Below are positions 1 to 5,081 of a stretch of 5,081 bases of DNA, in pieces; within the stretch, counting starts at the first letter, position 1; the number at the start of each line of letters is the position of its first letter. Source of the DNA: Verrucomicrobiota bacterium (GTDB lineage Bacteria > Verrucomicrobiota > Verrucomicrobiia > Chthoniobacterales > JAFAMB01); NCBI GenBank assembly GCA_019241095.1, contig JAFAXJ010000387.1:1-5081 (forward strand), given 5' to 3'. The notes beneath the pieces are model-generated. The model was not told where the DNA came from, made no database searches, and was given only the letters and a program-made list of their open reading frames with translations. Made by a program: the position numbers and the translations under genes.

Positions 1-702
1 GACTGTGATTGTGAGCTTGATGTCAGATCTTTGCGCAAGGATCCGCACTAAGCGCGGTGCTTCCTTTTTGCCAGAGTTAATGAGGTAAAGGACTCTTCGC
101 GGAGCGTGATCACCATTAAGATATCGGTTATCTACCATTTCAGCGAACCGATGAGTTACCGGAAATCCAAAAATGCGAATTTGCCCTTCTGGGATACCTG
201 CGCCACGCAACACGTTTGCCGTATCCGCGTTTGAAACCAGAAAATAATCACTGAAACAGCGGTACCAAACGGAGTTAACGGTAATGGAATCGGTAATTAC
301 GGTCACTTGAGAGAATGCTCGTGGGCGACCATCTGCAAATACCGCGTCGATCACATAGCTGTAGATGGGATAGGTAGACACTATGGAGTCAGGCTCGAAT
401 TCGATCAAAAGGTCAGTCAGAGCCTTGCGCATTTTGGCAAAGATGGCCATGTTCGATTCCACAAATTGGGTTCCATCGATCACGTTGTAAATCTTGCCCC
501 AGACTCGAGGTGTTTTATTGATGGCAGCAATATAAGCTTTTCGGAAAAAGTCGTTCAGTTTGCCATAGCAAGATTCAAACAAGTCCGCGACTTCAACCTT
601 CACCTCACCAGGCGCCATATATTCCAGGGCGTCTCGGATATTCTTTGCTGCAGTGTTGTGGCCTTCGCCAAAACCAGCGGTCAGGATCAGAATCTTTTTC
701 AT
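1..702 (-). CDS. GT28 / MGDG-synthase-like diacylglycerol glycosyltransferase, N-terminal part (C-terminus beyond window)
   Basis: The reverse complement from the ATG at 702 is open without a stop to base 1, giving 234 residues; the usual bacterial length is about 370-400, so roughly the C-terminal 40% is missing. The start MKKILILTAGFGEGHN has the GxGxGHN loop (residues 10-16) of the MGDG_synth (PF06925) N-terminal Rossmann domain of MurG-like GT-B enzymes. Further family marks are STYPIYSYV near 109-117, the VxTD segment (TD at 137-138) followed by W146 and SDYFLVSNAD (152-161), and GIPEGQIRIFGFPV ending at 182. LYLINSGKK (205-213) begins the nucleotide-sugar-binding domain. By family knowledge such enzymes transfer glucose or galactose from a UDP-sugar to diacylglycerol at the inner face of the membrane. 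The acceptor and sugar cannot be told from this half. An in-frame TAA lies five codons upstream of the ATG, with no alternative start between, which fixes the start; no clear Shine-Dalgarno is seen. The gene diverges from the amidase gene. Family call is strong, substrate unknown. Confidence 0.88.
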   Translation of the reverse strand, partial: MKKILILTAGFGEGHNTAAKNIRDALEYMAPGEVKVEVADLFESCYGKLNDFFRKAYIAAINKTPRVWGKIYNVIDGTQFVESNMAIFAKMRKALTDLLIEFEPDSIVSTYPIYSYVIDAVFADGRPRAFSQVTVITDSITVNSVWYRCFSDYFLVSNADTANVLRGAGIPEGQIRIFGFPVTHRFAEMVDNRYLNGDHAPRRVLYLINSGKKEAPRLVRILAQRSDIKLTITV

Positions 703-851
703 CGAACTTGAGAGTTACTGCGTAATCAACCGGAATTTGCTTGAAATAAAATCGGCCGGTGACGTTAAACGATAGAGGGGCACGTCGCCAGCGAAATGGC
801 ACGTTCCAAAATGGTGAAAAAGCTGTCTATCCATTTGTTCAGTCTCGATAA

Positions 852-857
852 AGTATA
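852..857 (-). promoter_or_regulatory. Possible -10 element for the glycosyltransferase gene
   Basis: On the minus strand this reads TATACT, five of six matches to the sigma-70 -10 consensus. It lies about 150 nt upstream of the glycosyltransferase ATG in the 221-bp divergent intergenic region (703-923). The best -35 at a usual distance (TTCTCC, 18-nt spacer) matches only three of six positions, so the call rests on one hexamer. No matching plus-strand promoter for the amidase gene stood out in the same region. Confidence 0.2.
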
Positions 858-923
858 GATCGCCATTGCATTTGTGGAGAATTAAAGAGCCCTCCTATTC
901 ACTTCCAAACTTAAACGCTCAAC

Positions 924-1928
924 TTGCAATTATTGAGAAGCAGCCAACATCACTTTCCTAGCCGAAGATCGTTTTTTCTCATTCTGTCGGTTTCGGCCTG
1001 GATCGGTTGCTTTACCACCAGTAGTCAGGAAACCAACGACGAAAAACAACTGCGCGATCTTTTCCTGAGGAGTCGTGAACAGATGGAAGTCGTTCCGAAT
1101 CCAACACCGACCCCGAAACCAACGCCAGTGCCAGCACCTTCCGTTTCCAGACCGGTTCCAAGCACAGCTATCCCTAGAAGGACGCCAGTGATGACCCCAA
1201 CTGTCGAGCCGTCGGGCACGCCCGAGAACCGGAGGAGGATTGAACAAGCGCCAACTCCAGAAGTGACACCATCGGCTAATCAAGCTGGACAGGAGACACC
1301 TAAAAAGAAAAGGCCTTGGTGGTTCTTTGGTGGACATCAACAGGACAACTCGATCGTTATCCAAAAATCAAGTGGCGAAGAAGCCAAAGATCTTGTACCT
1401 GCCGCACGTAGCGGAGGTCATTGGGTTTACCTGACGCCCCCGGTACGCGAGGCGATTGACAACGCGCGAGTGGCTCGAAATCGGTGGAAATACATTATCG
1501 TGCACAACAGCGGGACGCGGCAGGGCAACGCCCGTATCTTTGATTATTATCATCGACATATCCGGAAGATGCCAAACGGCTTGGCATATCATTTCGTGGT
1601 TGGTAACGGCACATCATCAGGGAATGGCGAAATCGAAATCGGTAATCGCTGGATGCGGCAACTGAGCGGGGGGCATGTGCATAGCGATTATCTTAATTAT
1701 ATCTCGCTCGGCATTTGTTTAGTCGGCGATTTCAATCGCGATTTGCCGACCAAGGCGCAATACGAAGCATTGGACGAGTTAATCCGTTATTTAAGACAGC
1801 GCGTTGGGAAAGTCGACGGTCAATATTCGATCGTACGCGGACATCGGGAAATCAACCCGAGACCGACAGATTGTCCGGGTGGCAGGTTTCCGTTAGATTG
1901 GCTGCATCGCACATTTTCCGACTACTGA
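924..1928 (+). CDS. Exported N-acetylmuramoyl-L-alanine amidase (Amidase_2/PGRP fold) with Pro/Thr-rich linker
   Basis: Encodes 334 residues and likely cleaves the amide bond between N-acetylmuramic acid and L-alanine in peptidoglycan, or in its released fragments, in the periplasm. Residues 1-30 look like a signal sequence: basic residues (R14, R15), then the hydrophobic stretch FFLILSVSAWIG and C29. The WIGC context fits a lipobox poorly at -3, so lipoprotein status is unclear. Residues about 57-127 form a low-complexity Pro/Thr linker (for example TPTPKPTPVP), followed by a basic-aromatic patch KKKRPWWFFG (127-136). The catalytic domain spans about 187-330: WKYIIVHNSGT with H194, LAYHFVVGNG with Y222-H223, ISLGICLVGDFN (260-271), and VRGHREINPRPTDCPGG with H307 and C317. 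H194, H307 and C317 match the three zinc ligands of the T7 lysozyme/PGRP family. The frame has no ATG before codon 54 (1083); an in-frame TAA at 912-914 limits the start to TTG at 924 or TTG at 933. TTG is inferred because a later start would lose the signal region. No Shine-Dalgarno is evident. Confidence 0.9.
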   Translation: MQLLRSSQHHFPSRRSFFLILSVSAWIGCFTTSSQETNDEKQLRDLFLRSREQMEVVPNPTPTPKPTPVPAPSVSRPVPSTAIPRRTPVMTPTVEPSGTPENRRRIEQAPTPEVTPSANQAGQETPKKKRPWWFFGGHQQDNSIVIQKSSGEEAKDLVPAARSGGHWVYLTPPVREAIDNARVARNRWKYIIVHNSGTRQGNARIFDYYHRHIRKMPNGLAYHFVVGNGTSSGNGEIEIGNRWMRQLSGGHVHSDYLNYISLGICLVGDFNRDLPTKAQYEALDELIRYLRQRVGKVDGQYSIVRGHREINPRPTDCPGGRFPLDWLHRTFSDY

Positions 1929-1966
1929 TGTTGCTATACTTTCCGGCGGGCAAAACAATTGCAGCT

Positions 1967-2024
1967 TATTACTCCATCGAGTGCATCCAACGGTGAGTCT
2001 TGCGATCCGAAAACCGGAGTAATA
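1967..2024. repeat. Perfect 9-bp inverted repeat with 40-nt loop between convergent genes
   Basis: TATTACTCC at 1967-1975 is exactly complementary to GGAGTAATA at 2016-2024, and the stem can be extended by one G-U and one C-G pair. It lies in the 159-bp gap between the stop of the amidase gene (1928) and the stop of the epimerase gene (2088). It has no T-run on either side and its loop is too long for a standard intrinsic terminator. It could be a weak bidirectional RNA structure, a protein site, or chance. Confidence 0.4.
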
Positions 2025-2087
2025 GGAGTCAAGCCCTGACGCGATCAAATTCAACTCTGGAACACTTGATAGATCCCAAGAGCAAAA

Positions 2088-2978
2088 CTAATCTTTTTGA
2101 AGGCGCATTGCATCGACTAGAGCGCTTTTCAACGAAGGAAATTTGAAAGTATAATTGTTTTGTTCTGCGACAGCGGATCTGATCTTCTGACTGTCCAACA
2201 GTAGCGCCGATTGATCCCGTAACAACAAGCTGAGAAGCGGCCCGGGAACACTAAAAATCTCTGGACGTTGTGCAACCTGGGCGAAAATCGAGGTAAATTG
2301 CTGGTTCCTAACCTGCTCAGGTGCTGCAGCATTCAAAGGGCCTCGGATTGTGTCGCAAGTTGCCGCTAAGAGAAAAAGCGCAGCTACATCGGCCAAATGA
2401 ATCCAAGGCATCCACTGTTTTCCTGTTCCCAGCTTACCTCCTAAGCCCAATCGAAAGACAGGAGCCAGAATCTGCATCGCTCCGCCCCCAGCGCCTAGTA
2501 CCATGGCAACCCGCACTGGTACAAATCGCGTTCCGAAAGATTCGACGGCAGCTCCTGCTCTTTCCCACTCTTTGGCGACATCCACCAGAAATCCTGAAGT
2601 TCCTGGAGAGCTAGTTTCTGTGATTTGCTCCTCACCTCTATCGCCGTAAATACCTACCCCAGAAGCCGCAATGAGAGCAGTTATCCGACTCTTTTCGATT
2701 GCATCGACGAGCCATTTTGTTCCTTGAACACGACTTTCGCGGATTTCGCGCTTCTTTTCTTTAGTCCACAATCCCAGAATTGTTTCTCCTGCAAGATGAA
2801 TTACAGCATCAACGTTCGATAAATCTACGTTGGGACCAAAAATCCGGGTTTCCTGGCAGCCAGGGATTGTCGTCGCGTTTTTTCTGGTGAATCCGATAAC
2901 GGTGTGATTTTGAGAACTGGCAGTTTTGATCAACTCGCGCCCAAGAAACCCGGAAGCGCCAGTTAAGCCAAGAATCAT
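2088..2978 (-). CDS. TIGR01777-family NAD(P)-binding epimerase/SDR with C-terminal DUF1731
   Basis: Encodes 296 residues, the normal length for this extended-SDR subfamily (E. coli YfcH type), a cytosolic nucleotide-cofactor protein whose substrate is not established. The Rossmann motif TGASGFLG occupies residues 6-13. Family hallmarks follow in order: VDAVIHLAGE (56-65), W71 with KEKKREIRESRVQGT (73-87), AASGVGIYGDRG (104-115) holding the probable active-site Ser106 and Tyr111, WE at 138-139, VPVRVAMVLGAGGGAM (153-168), FRLGLGGKLGTGKQW (175-189) and WIHLADVA (192-199). Residues about 244-293, starting VPGPLLSLLLRD, fit the DUF1731 tail, although they lack the usual GF before the RYPxL-like segment (here FKFPSL, 278-283). 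There is no classical YxxxK pair, which is usual in this family. The ATG at 2978 lies 101 nt downstream of the HAD stop on the same strand, so co-transcription is plausible. The Shine-Dalgarno is weak (GAGAA just before the ATG). Confidence 0.9.
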   Translation of the reverse strand: MILGLTGASGFLGRELIKTASSQNHTVIGFTRKNATTIPGCQETRIFGPNVDLSNVDAVIHLAGETILGLWTKEKKREIRESRVQGTKWLVDAIEKSRITALIAASGVGIYGDRGEEQITETSSPGTSGFLVDVAKEWERAGAAVESFGTRFVPVRVAMVLGAGGGAMQILAPVFRLGLGGKLGTGKQWMPWIHLADVAALFLLAATCDTIRGPLNAAAPEQVRNQQFTSIFAQVAQRPEIFSVPGPLLSLLLRDQSALLLDSQKIRSAVAEQNNYTFKFPSLKSALVDAMRLQKD

Positions 2979-2981
2979 TTC

Positions 2982-3083
2982 TCAGGTCATTGCATGGATT
3001 CTTTTCTTTTGCAAATAGCCCCGTAGCTTCCCTTTCGCGTAAGCATCGAAATGTCCGATGAAAGCCTGCGCTGTATCGGTCAA
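2982..3083 (-). CDS. Doubtful 33-codon ORF between the HAD and epimerase genes
   Basis: A TTG at 3083 overlaps the TGA stop of the HAD gene, and the frame runs to a TGA at 2982-2984, only three bases before the epimerase ATG. The peptide begins LTDTAQAFIGHFDAYAKG and ends in a lysine/arginine-rich tail (KLRGYLQKKRIHAMT). The frame is also open about 23 codons further upstream, inside the HAD gene, but without a start codon there. The tight packing looks gene-like. Against it, all three minus-strand frames are open across most of this 101-bp gap, no Shine-Dalgarno is visible, and I recognise no family. It could be a translationally coupled small peptide, a relict, or chance. Confidence 0.2.
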   Translation of the reverse strand: MTDTAQAFIGHFDAYAKGKLRGYLQKKRIHAMT

Positions 3084-3919
3084 TCGATTCTGGTCACGAG
3101 CCGAGTCGCTATCTCGCGCACCATTTCCTCCAGCAGCAATCGCAAATGGCTTCCCTGACGAAAATCAGAGGGTGCAATATGCCTTACCCTGTCCGAGTGT
3201 TCCGAAAGATGAAAACTTTTGCGGAAGCTTGCTCTGGTTAGATCATCAGGATTGTAAACCGCGATTGCATTGCCCCCATTTTTCCGCATGATCGTAAAAC
3301 AAGGAACATCGGTTGGTCCGTCGCCGATATAGATCATGTTCTGAAAGGGCACGGGCCGCAGTTCGTCGGGCATGTGGTCGTTTACGTCCTGGGCCATGTC
3401 CAGCAAACCTTTGTTGATTCTGAAAAGGTACTGGGTTTTTTGCGTATGACTGATAACGCGCTTTGGAAAAGCAATCTTGCCGTCGTCGTTTTCAGCAAAT
3501 TCGCAACCGAATATCTCTCTCAGGTAAGGCTGCAAGCGACTACCTTGAATAAGAACTCTTAAACCGGAGGAGACGATAAAATGCTCAACCCGAATGCCCG
3601 CAGCGATATGTGAGGCTTCCAGCAGGTCCGTTTTAAATTCTTCGAACATCTCCGGCAGTCCAGGATATAGAGCCATTTTAATCCCTAGCTTTTTCAATTG
3701 GGCGTTGCTGGGTCGATCTAGAGCGAGATAATCCAACAGGCATTTCATGTAAGCCAATTCACTGTCGTAGCCTTCGACTTGCACCATTTCAAAACAGCGT
3801 TTCCAAAATTTCTCGGCATTTATGCCGAAGGCAGGAAAAATGACGTCATCCTGCATGTAGGAGGGACTTAATGTCAGATCGTAATCATAAACGATAGCAA
3901 CCGTATTTTGCACTATCAT
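3080..3919 (-). CDS. HAD-superfamily hydrolase (phosphoserine-phosphatase-like, C1 cap)
   Basis: Encodes 279 residues, probably a cytosolic Mg-dependent phosphatase. All four HAD motifs are visible. Motif I is VYDYDLT with nucleophile D12 and acid/base D14; motif II is FIVSSG with S117 or S118; motif III is probably K161 in SHTQKTQ; motif IV is YIGDGPTDVPCF with D200 and D204. The roughly 95 residues between motifs I and II form a helical C1-type cap, as in phosphoserine phosphatase and related enzymes. The C-terminus continues through GGNAIAVYNP (216-224) and HIAPSDFRQGSHLRLLLEEM (247-266), segments that I associate with a conserved but uncharacterised HAD group. The substrate is unknown; family resemblance is not enough to call serB. 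The ATG at 3919 has no clear Shine-Dalgarno. It is the first gene of a probable two-gene unit with the epimerase gene 101 nt downstream. Confidence 0.87.
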   Translation of the reverse strand: MIVQNTVAIVYDYDLTLSPSYMQDDVIFPAFGINAEKFWKRCFEMVQVEGYDSELAYMKCLLDYLALDRPSNAQLKKLGIKMALYPGLPEMFEEFKTDLLEASHIAAGIRVEHFIVSSGLRVLIQGSRLQPYLREIFGCEFAENDDGKIAFPKRVISHTQKTQYLFRINKGLLDMAQDVNDHMPDELRPVPFQNMIYIGDGPTDVPCFTIMRKNGGNAIAVYNPDDLTRASFRKSFHLSEHSDRVRHIAPSDFRQGSHLRLLLEEMVREIATRLVTRID

Positions 3920-3958
3920 AGAGCCGACGCTATCTTTGCGGTGAAGCCGATATTACCG

Positions 3959-3975
3959 GGCGATCGAGGATCGCC
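3959..3975. repeat. 7-bp perfect stem-loop upstream of the HAD gene
   Basis: GGCGATC (3959-3965) and GATCGCC (3969-3975) are exact complements around a 3-nt GAG spacer, 40 bp upstream of the HAD ATG. No T-run follows on either strand, so it is not a standard terminator. If the transcript starts further upstream it would form a hairpin in the 5' leader; as DNA it could be an operator-like palindrome. The wider 3920-4175 interval holds no other gene I would support on the minus strand. Confidence 0.45.
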
Positions 3976-3993
3976 TGATTTAGCTGAGCCCGA

Positions 3994-4023
3994 CGTATAG
4001 ATCGAGGTGCAACGCATTGTGAT
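3994..4023 (-). promoter_or_regulatory. Possible sigma-70-like promoter for the HAD-epimerase unit
   Basis: On the minus strand ATCACA (4023-4018, four of six to the -35 consensus) and TATACG (3999-3994, four of six to the -10 consensus) are separated by 18 nt. They lie 75 nt upstream of the HAD ATG, so a transcript would carry the 3959-3975 hairpin in its leader. Both hexamers are mediocre and the match could be chance. Confidence 0.2.
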
Positions 4024-4175
4024 CAGGTTGCAATTCAAGTTATTCCAAAAAACAATTGGTCTGTACTTAAAAGGAAGGAAAATAAACGTAATAGTCCACT
4101 TATCTGTGGAATCGTCGACCTTCCGTTTAAGTTCCGGGTCTGAATGTCGATTTTCTGCCTTTAAATCAAAGGTTG

Positions 4176-4355
4176 ATGAAATACTCCGTCCAGGAACTTC
4201 GGGAAGTGTTATCCTTAGCCACGCCTGAGCAAGTAGCCGAGCTACGTGCAATCAGCGAAGTATTCAACATTCCGTTGGATGAAGTTTGTGCGGAGCTTTT
4301 GACGCTGATCGACACGCATTATCCCATGCCAAAGTTTCAGTTTTCGGTAAACTGA
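4176..4355 (+). CDS. Small hypothetical helical protein
   Basis: Encodes 59 residues from the ATG at 4176; a TTG directly before it (4173) is an alternative start. I recognise no family. The composition looks protein-like: rich in Glu and Leu, with one Cys, one His and no Trp. The first 50 residues alternate hydrophobic and charged positions as amphipathic helices do (MKYSVQELREVLSLATPEQ, then VAELRAISEVFNIPLDEVC), and the tail is a short Pro/Phe segment ending in FSVN. AAAGG at 4168-4172 resembles a Shine-Dalgarno but sits only three bases before the ATG, which is too close to be convincing. The gene would diverge from the HAD gene and converge on the NIPSNAP gene, with only 22 bp between their stops. 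No transmembrane segment is seen. It may be a real small protein or a chance ORF in a 458-bp gap. Confidence 0.45.
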   Translation: MKYSVQELREVLSLATPEQVAELRAISEVFNIPLDEVCAELLTLIDTHYPMPKFQFSVN

Positions 4356-4377
4356 CGGTGCTTCCGAGCCTTGACGT

Positions 4378-4710
4378 TCAACCCTCAGCGGACTTTTCCC
4401 AAGTTCCCCCTAACCGCTTCAGTCTGATCGATTCGACGTTTTCAACGATTGGACCATTTGCCTCGGTTTTCGATTTCACCTCGAGCCATTTCGAATTTGT
4501 TCGGAAAACATTCCACTTCGATTCCAGTTCCTCTACGGACTGCCACTCCAAAACATACCAAAGGTGCCTTGAGCCTCCTGTCTCTATCCAAAAATCCAGA
4601 ACCTTAAATCCTAGCTCGTTGAAGATATCAAAAGTATAATTCTCGAATCGGCTCAAAATATCCGATTCCCGTCCGGGAGTCGGGACGTAGTGACGCAACT
4701 CGTAAATCAT
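4378..4710 (-). CDS. NIPSNAP-family protein
   Basis: Encodes 110 residues, the typical size of a single-domain NIPSNAP (PF07978) protein with a ferredoxin-like alpha/beta fold. The start MIYELRHYVPTPGRE matches the family's opening strand and PG turn. The GFKVLDFWIETGG segment (34-46), the LWYVLEWQSVEELESKW run (50-66) and the late W74 also fit. No catalytic residues are established for the family, and the protein's role is unknown. The ATG at 4710 follows the kinase stop by 32 nt on the same strand, so the two genes are probably co-transcribed. A GAGGA lies 14 nt before the ATG, farther than usual for a Shine-Dalgarno. Its stop faces the stop of the small plus-strand ORF. Confidence 0.85.
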   Translation of the reverse strand: MIYELRHYVPTPGRESDILSRFENYTFDIFNELGFKVLDFWIETGGSRHLWYVLEWQSVEELESKWNVFRTNSKWLEVKSKTEANGPIVENVESIRLKRLGGTWEKSAEG

Positions 4711-4742
4711 AGGTTCAGTGTTTGTCCTCGAAGGTCAACGTG

Positions 4743-5081
4743 TTAACAATCGGAATATTTCCGATCTTGAATTTCTGTCCGGTTTTGGAAAGTCGGTCTG
4801 TTTCTAGCCCGCATAAGCTCGGCATAAGCTAACTGGTCATCATACATCTTATGATAGAGGCGGTACTTTCGATCGTGGTAATCAAGAACTTCTCCTCCTG
4901 TAAGAATCAACTGCCGGGCAGCACCAGCTATTTCCTTCCTTGCAGTGATGATGTCCGGACAAACCTTTGCGGCAACAGGTCCCGGAAGGGCGGCTCCAAG
5001 AAGAACAGGTTCCGGCTCACGCGGAAGCACAGGCGTGCCATCAGTAATATCGGCGTGCTCTCTCAAAAACACGTCATTTTT
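4743..5081 (-). CDS. FGGY-family pentulose (ribulose-type) kinase, C-terminal part (N-terminus beyond window)
   Basis: The minus-strand frame is open from the window edge (5081) to a TAA at 4743-4745, giving the last 112 residues of a protein that in this family is about 520-550 long. It enters as KNDVFLREHADITDGTPVL, matching the conserved segment of the FGGY C-terminal domain that begins just after the Gly-Gly nucleotide-binding motif, followed by PREPEPVLLGAALPGPVAA with the alanine/glycine-rich ATP-site helix. The HDRKYRLYHKMYDDQLAYAELM segment is the characteristic KY...M...Q..Y..LM end of the pentulose-kinase (TIGR01315-like) subgroup. The last 22 residues are a polar extension ending in Cys. 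Such enzymes phosphorylate a ketopentose such as D-ribulose using ATP in the cytosol; the exact sugar cannot be decided without the N-terminal domain. The true start lies outside the window; the GTG at 5072 is an internal Val, not a start. Confidence 0.85.
   Translation of the reverse strand, partial: KNDVFLREHADITDGTPVLPREPEPVLLGAALPGPVAAKVCPDIITARKEIAGAARQLILTGGEVLDYHDRKYRLYHKMYDDQLAYAELMRARNRPTFQNRTEIQDRKYSDC

Noticed and set aside
307..711. Plus-strand 134-codon ORF.
   Set aside because: It is antisense to the glycosyltransferase gene, whose minus-strand frame carries clear family motifs; the plus-strand translation has none.
605..802. Minus-strand 65-codon ORF overlapping the start of the glycosyltransferase gene in another frame.
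   Set aside because: Its second half is read out of frame from the clearly coding glycosyltransferase N-terminus, and there is no good ribosome site.
930..1364. Minus-strand 144-codon ORF antisense to the amidase linker.
   Set aside because: It is a by-product of the proline/threonine-rich codons, giving Trp/Arg/Cys-rich sequence unlike a normal protein.
1715..1996. Plus-strand 93-codon ORF overlapping the end of the amidase gene.
   Set aside because: It is out of frame within the conserved zinc-binding part of the amidase domain and shows only arginine/serine-rich shadow sequence.
4095..4110. Short inverted repeat TCCAC/GTGGA with a 6-nt loop.
   Set aside because: Five base pairs in an AT-rich stretch is expected by chance, and no T-run follows.
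4007..4228. Plus-strand 73-codon ORF starting at GTG.
   Set aside because: No family resemblance and no ribosome site, and it overlaps the better-supported small ORF in another frame.
3916..4251. Minus-strand 111-codon ORF whose stop overlaps the HAD ATG (ATGA).
   Set aside because: The overlap is attractive, but the translation shows no family motif, its composition is irregular, and it conflicts with the more protein-like plus-strand ORF at 4176-4355 and with the probable HAD leader.
4286..4639. Plus-strand 117-codon ORF.
   Set aside because: It lies mostly antisense to the NIPSNAP gene, which has clear family similarity; its serine/phenylalanine-rich translation is typical of an antisense frame.

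Overview
This 5.1 kb window is a compact bacterial chromosomal segment with six recognisable protein genes, one plausible small hypothetical gene, and no RNA genes, insertion sequences, CRISPR arrays or phage genes that I can see. GC is moderate, roughly half by eye. Starts generally lack a good Shine-Dalgarno sequence, and one gene appears to start at TTG. A diglucosyl/galactosyl-diacylglycerol-type GT28 enzyme, a Pro/Thr-rich exported amidase and a pentulose kinase followed by a NIPSNAP gene would suit an uncultured Gram-negative soil or aquatic lineage such as Verrucomicrobiota or Acidobacteriota. That placement is inference only; nothing here is diagnostic.

Layout. At the left edge, on the minus strand, is the N-terminal 234 residues of a GT28/MGDG-synthase-like glycosyltransferase (1-702, cut by the window). 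It diverges, across a 221-bp intergenic region, from a plus-strand exported N-acetylmuramoyl-L-alanine amidase (924-1928) that has a signal-like N-terminus, a proline/threonine-rich linker and a C-terminal Amidase_2/PGRP-type zinc domain. The amidase converges on the next minus-strand gene across 159 bp holding a perfect 9-bp inverted repeat with a long loop.

The rest is mostly minus-strand. Read in the direction of transcription (right to left) it holds the C-terminal 112 residues of an FGGY pentulose kinase (cut by the right edge), a NIPSNAP-family protein 32 nt downstream, then a 458-bp interval, then a HAD-superfamily phosphatase, and finally an SDR-type epimerase of the TIGR01777 family. 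The 458-bp interval carries a small plus-strand ORF (59 aa), a possible promoter and a stem-loop upstream of the HAD gene. The 101-bp gap between the HAD and epimerase genes contains a tightly packed 33-codon ORF of doubtful reality.

How they fit together: the left-hand divergent pair is envelope-related (membrane glycolipid synthesis and peptidoglycan hydrolysis). Kinase-NIPSNAP and HAD-epimerase look like two short transcription units. Their shared theme, if any, would be sugar or small-molecule metabolism, but no complete pathway is present. I found no convincing novel system; the points worth a second look are the small ORFs, the intergenic structures and the kinase-NIPSNAP linkage.
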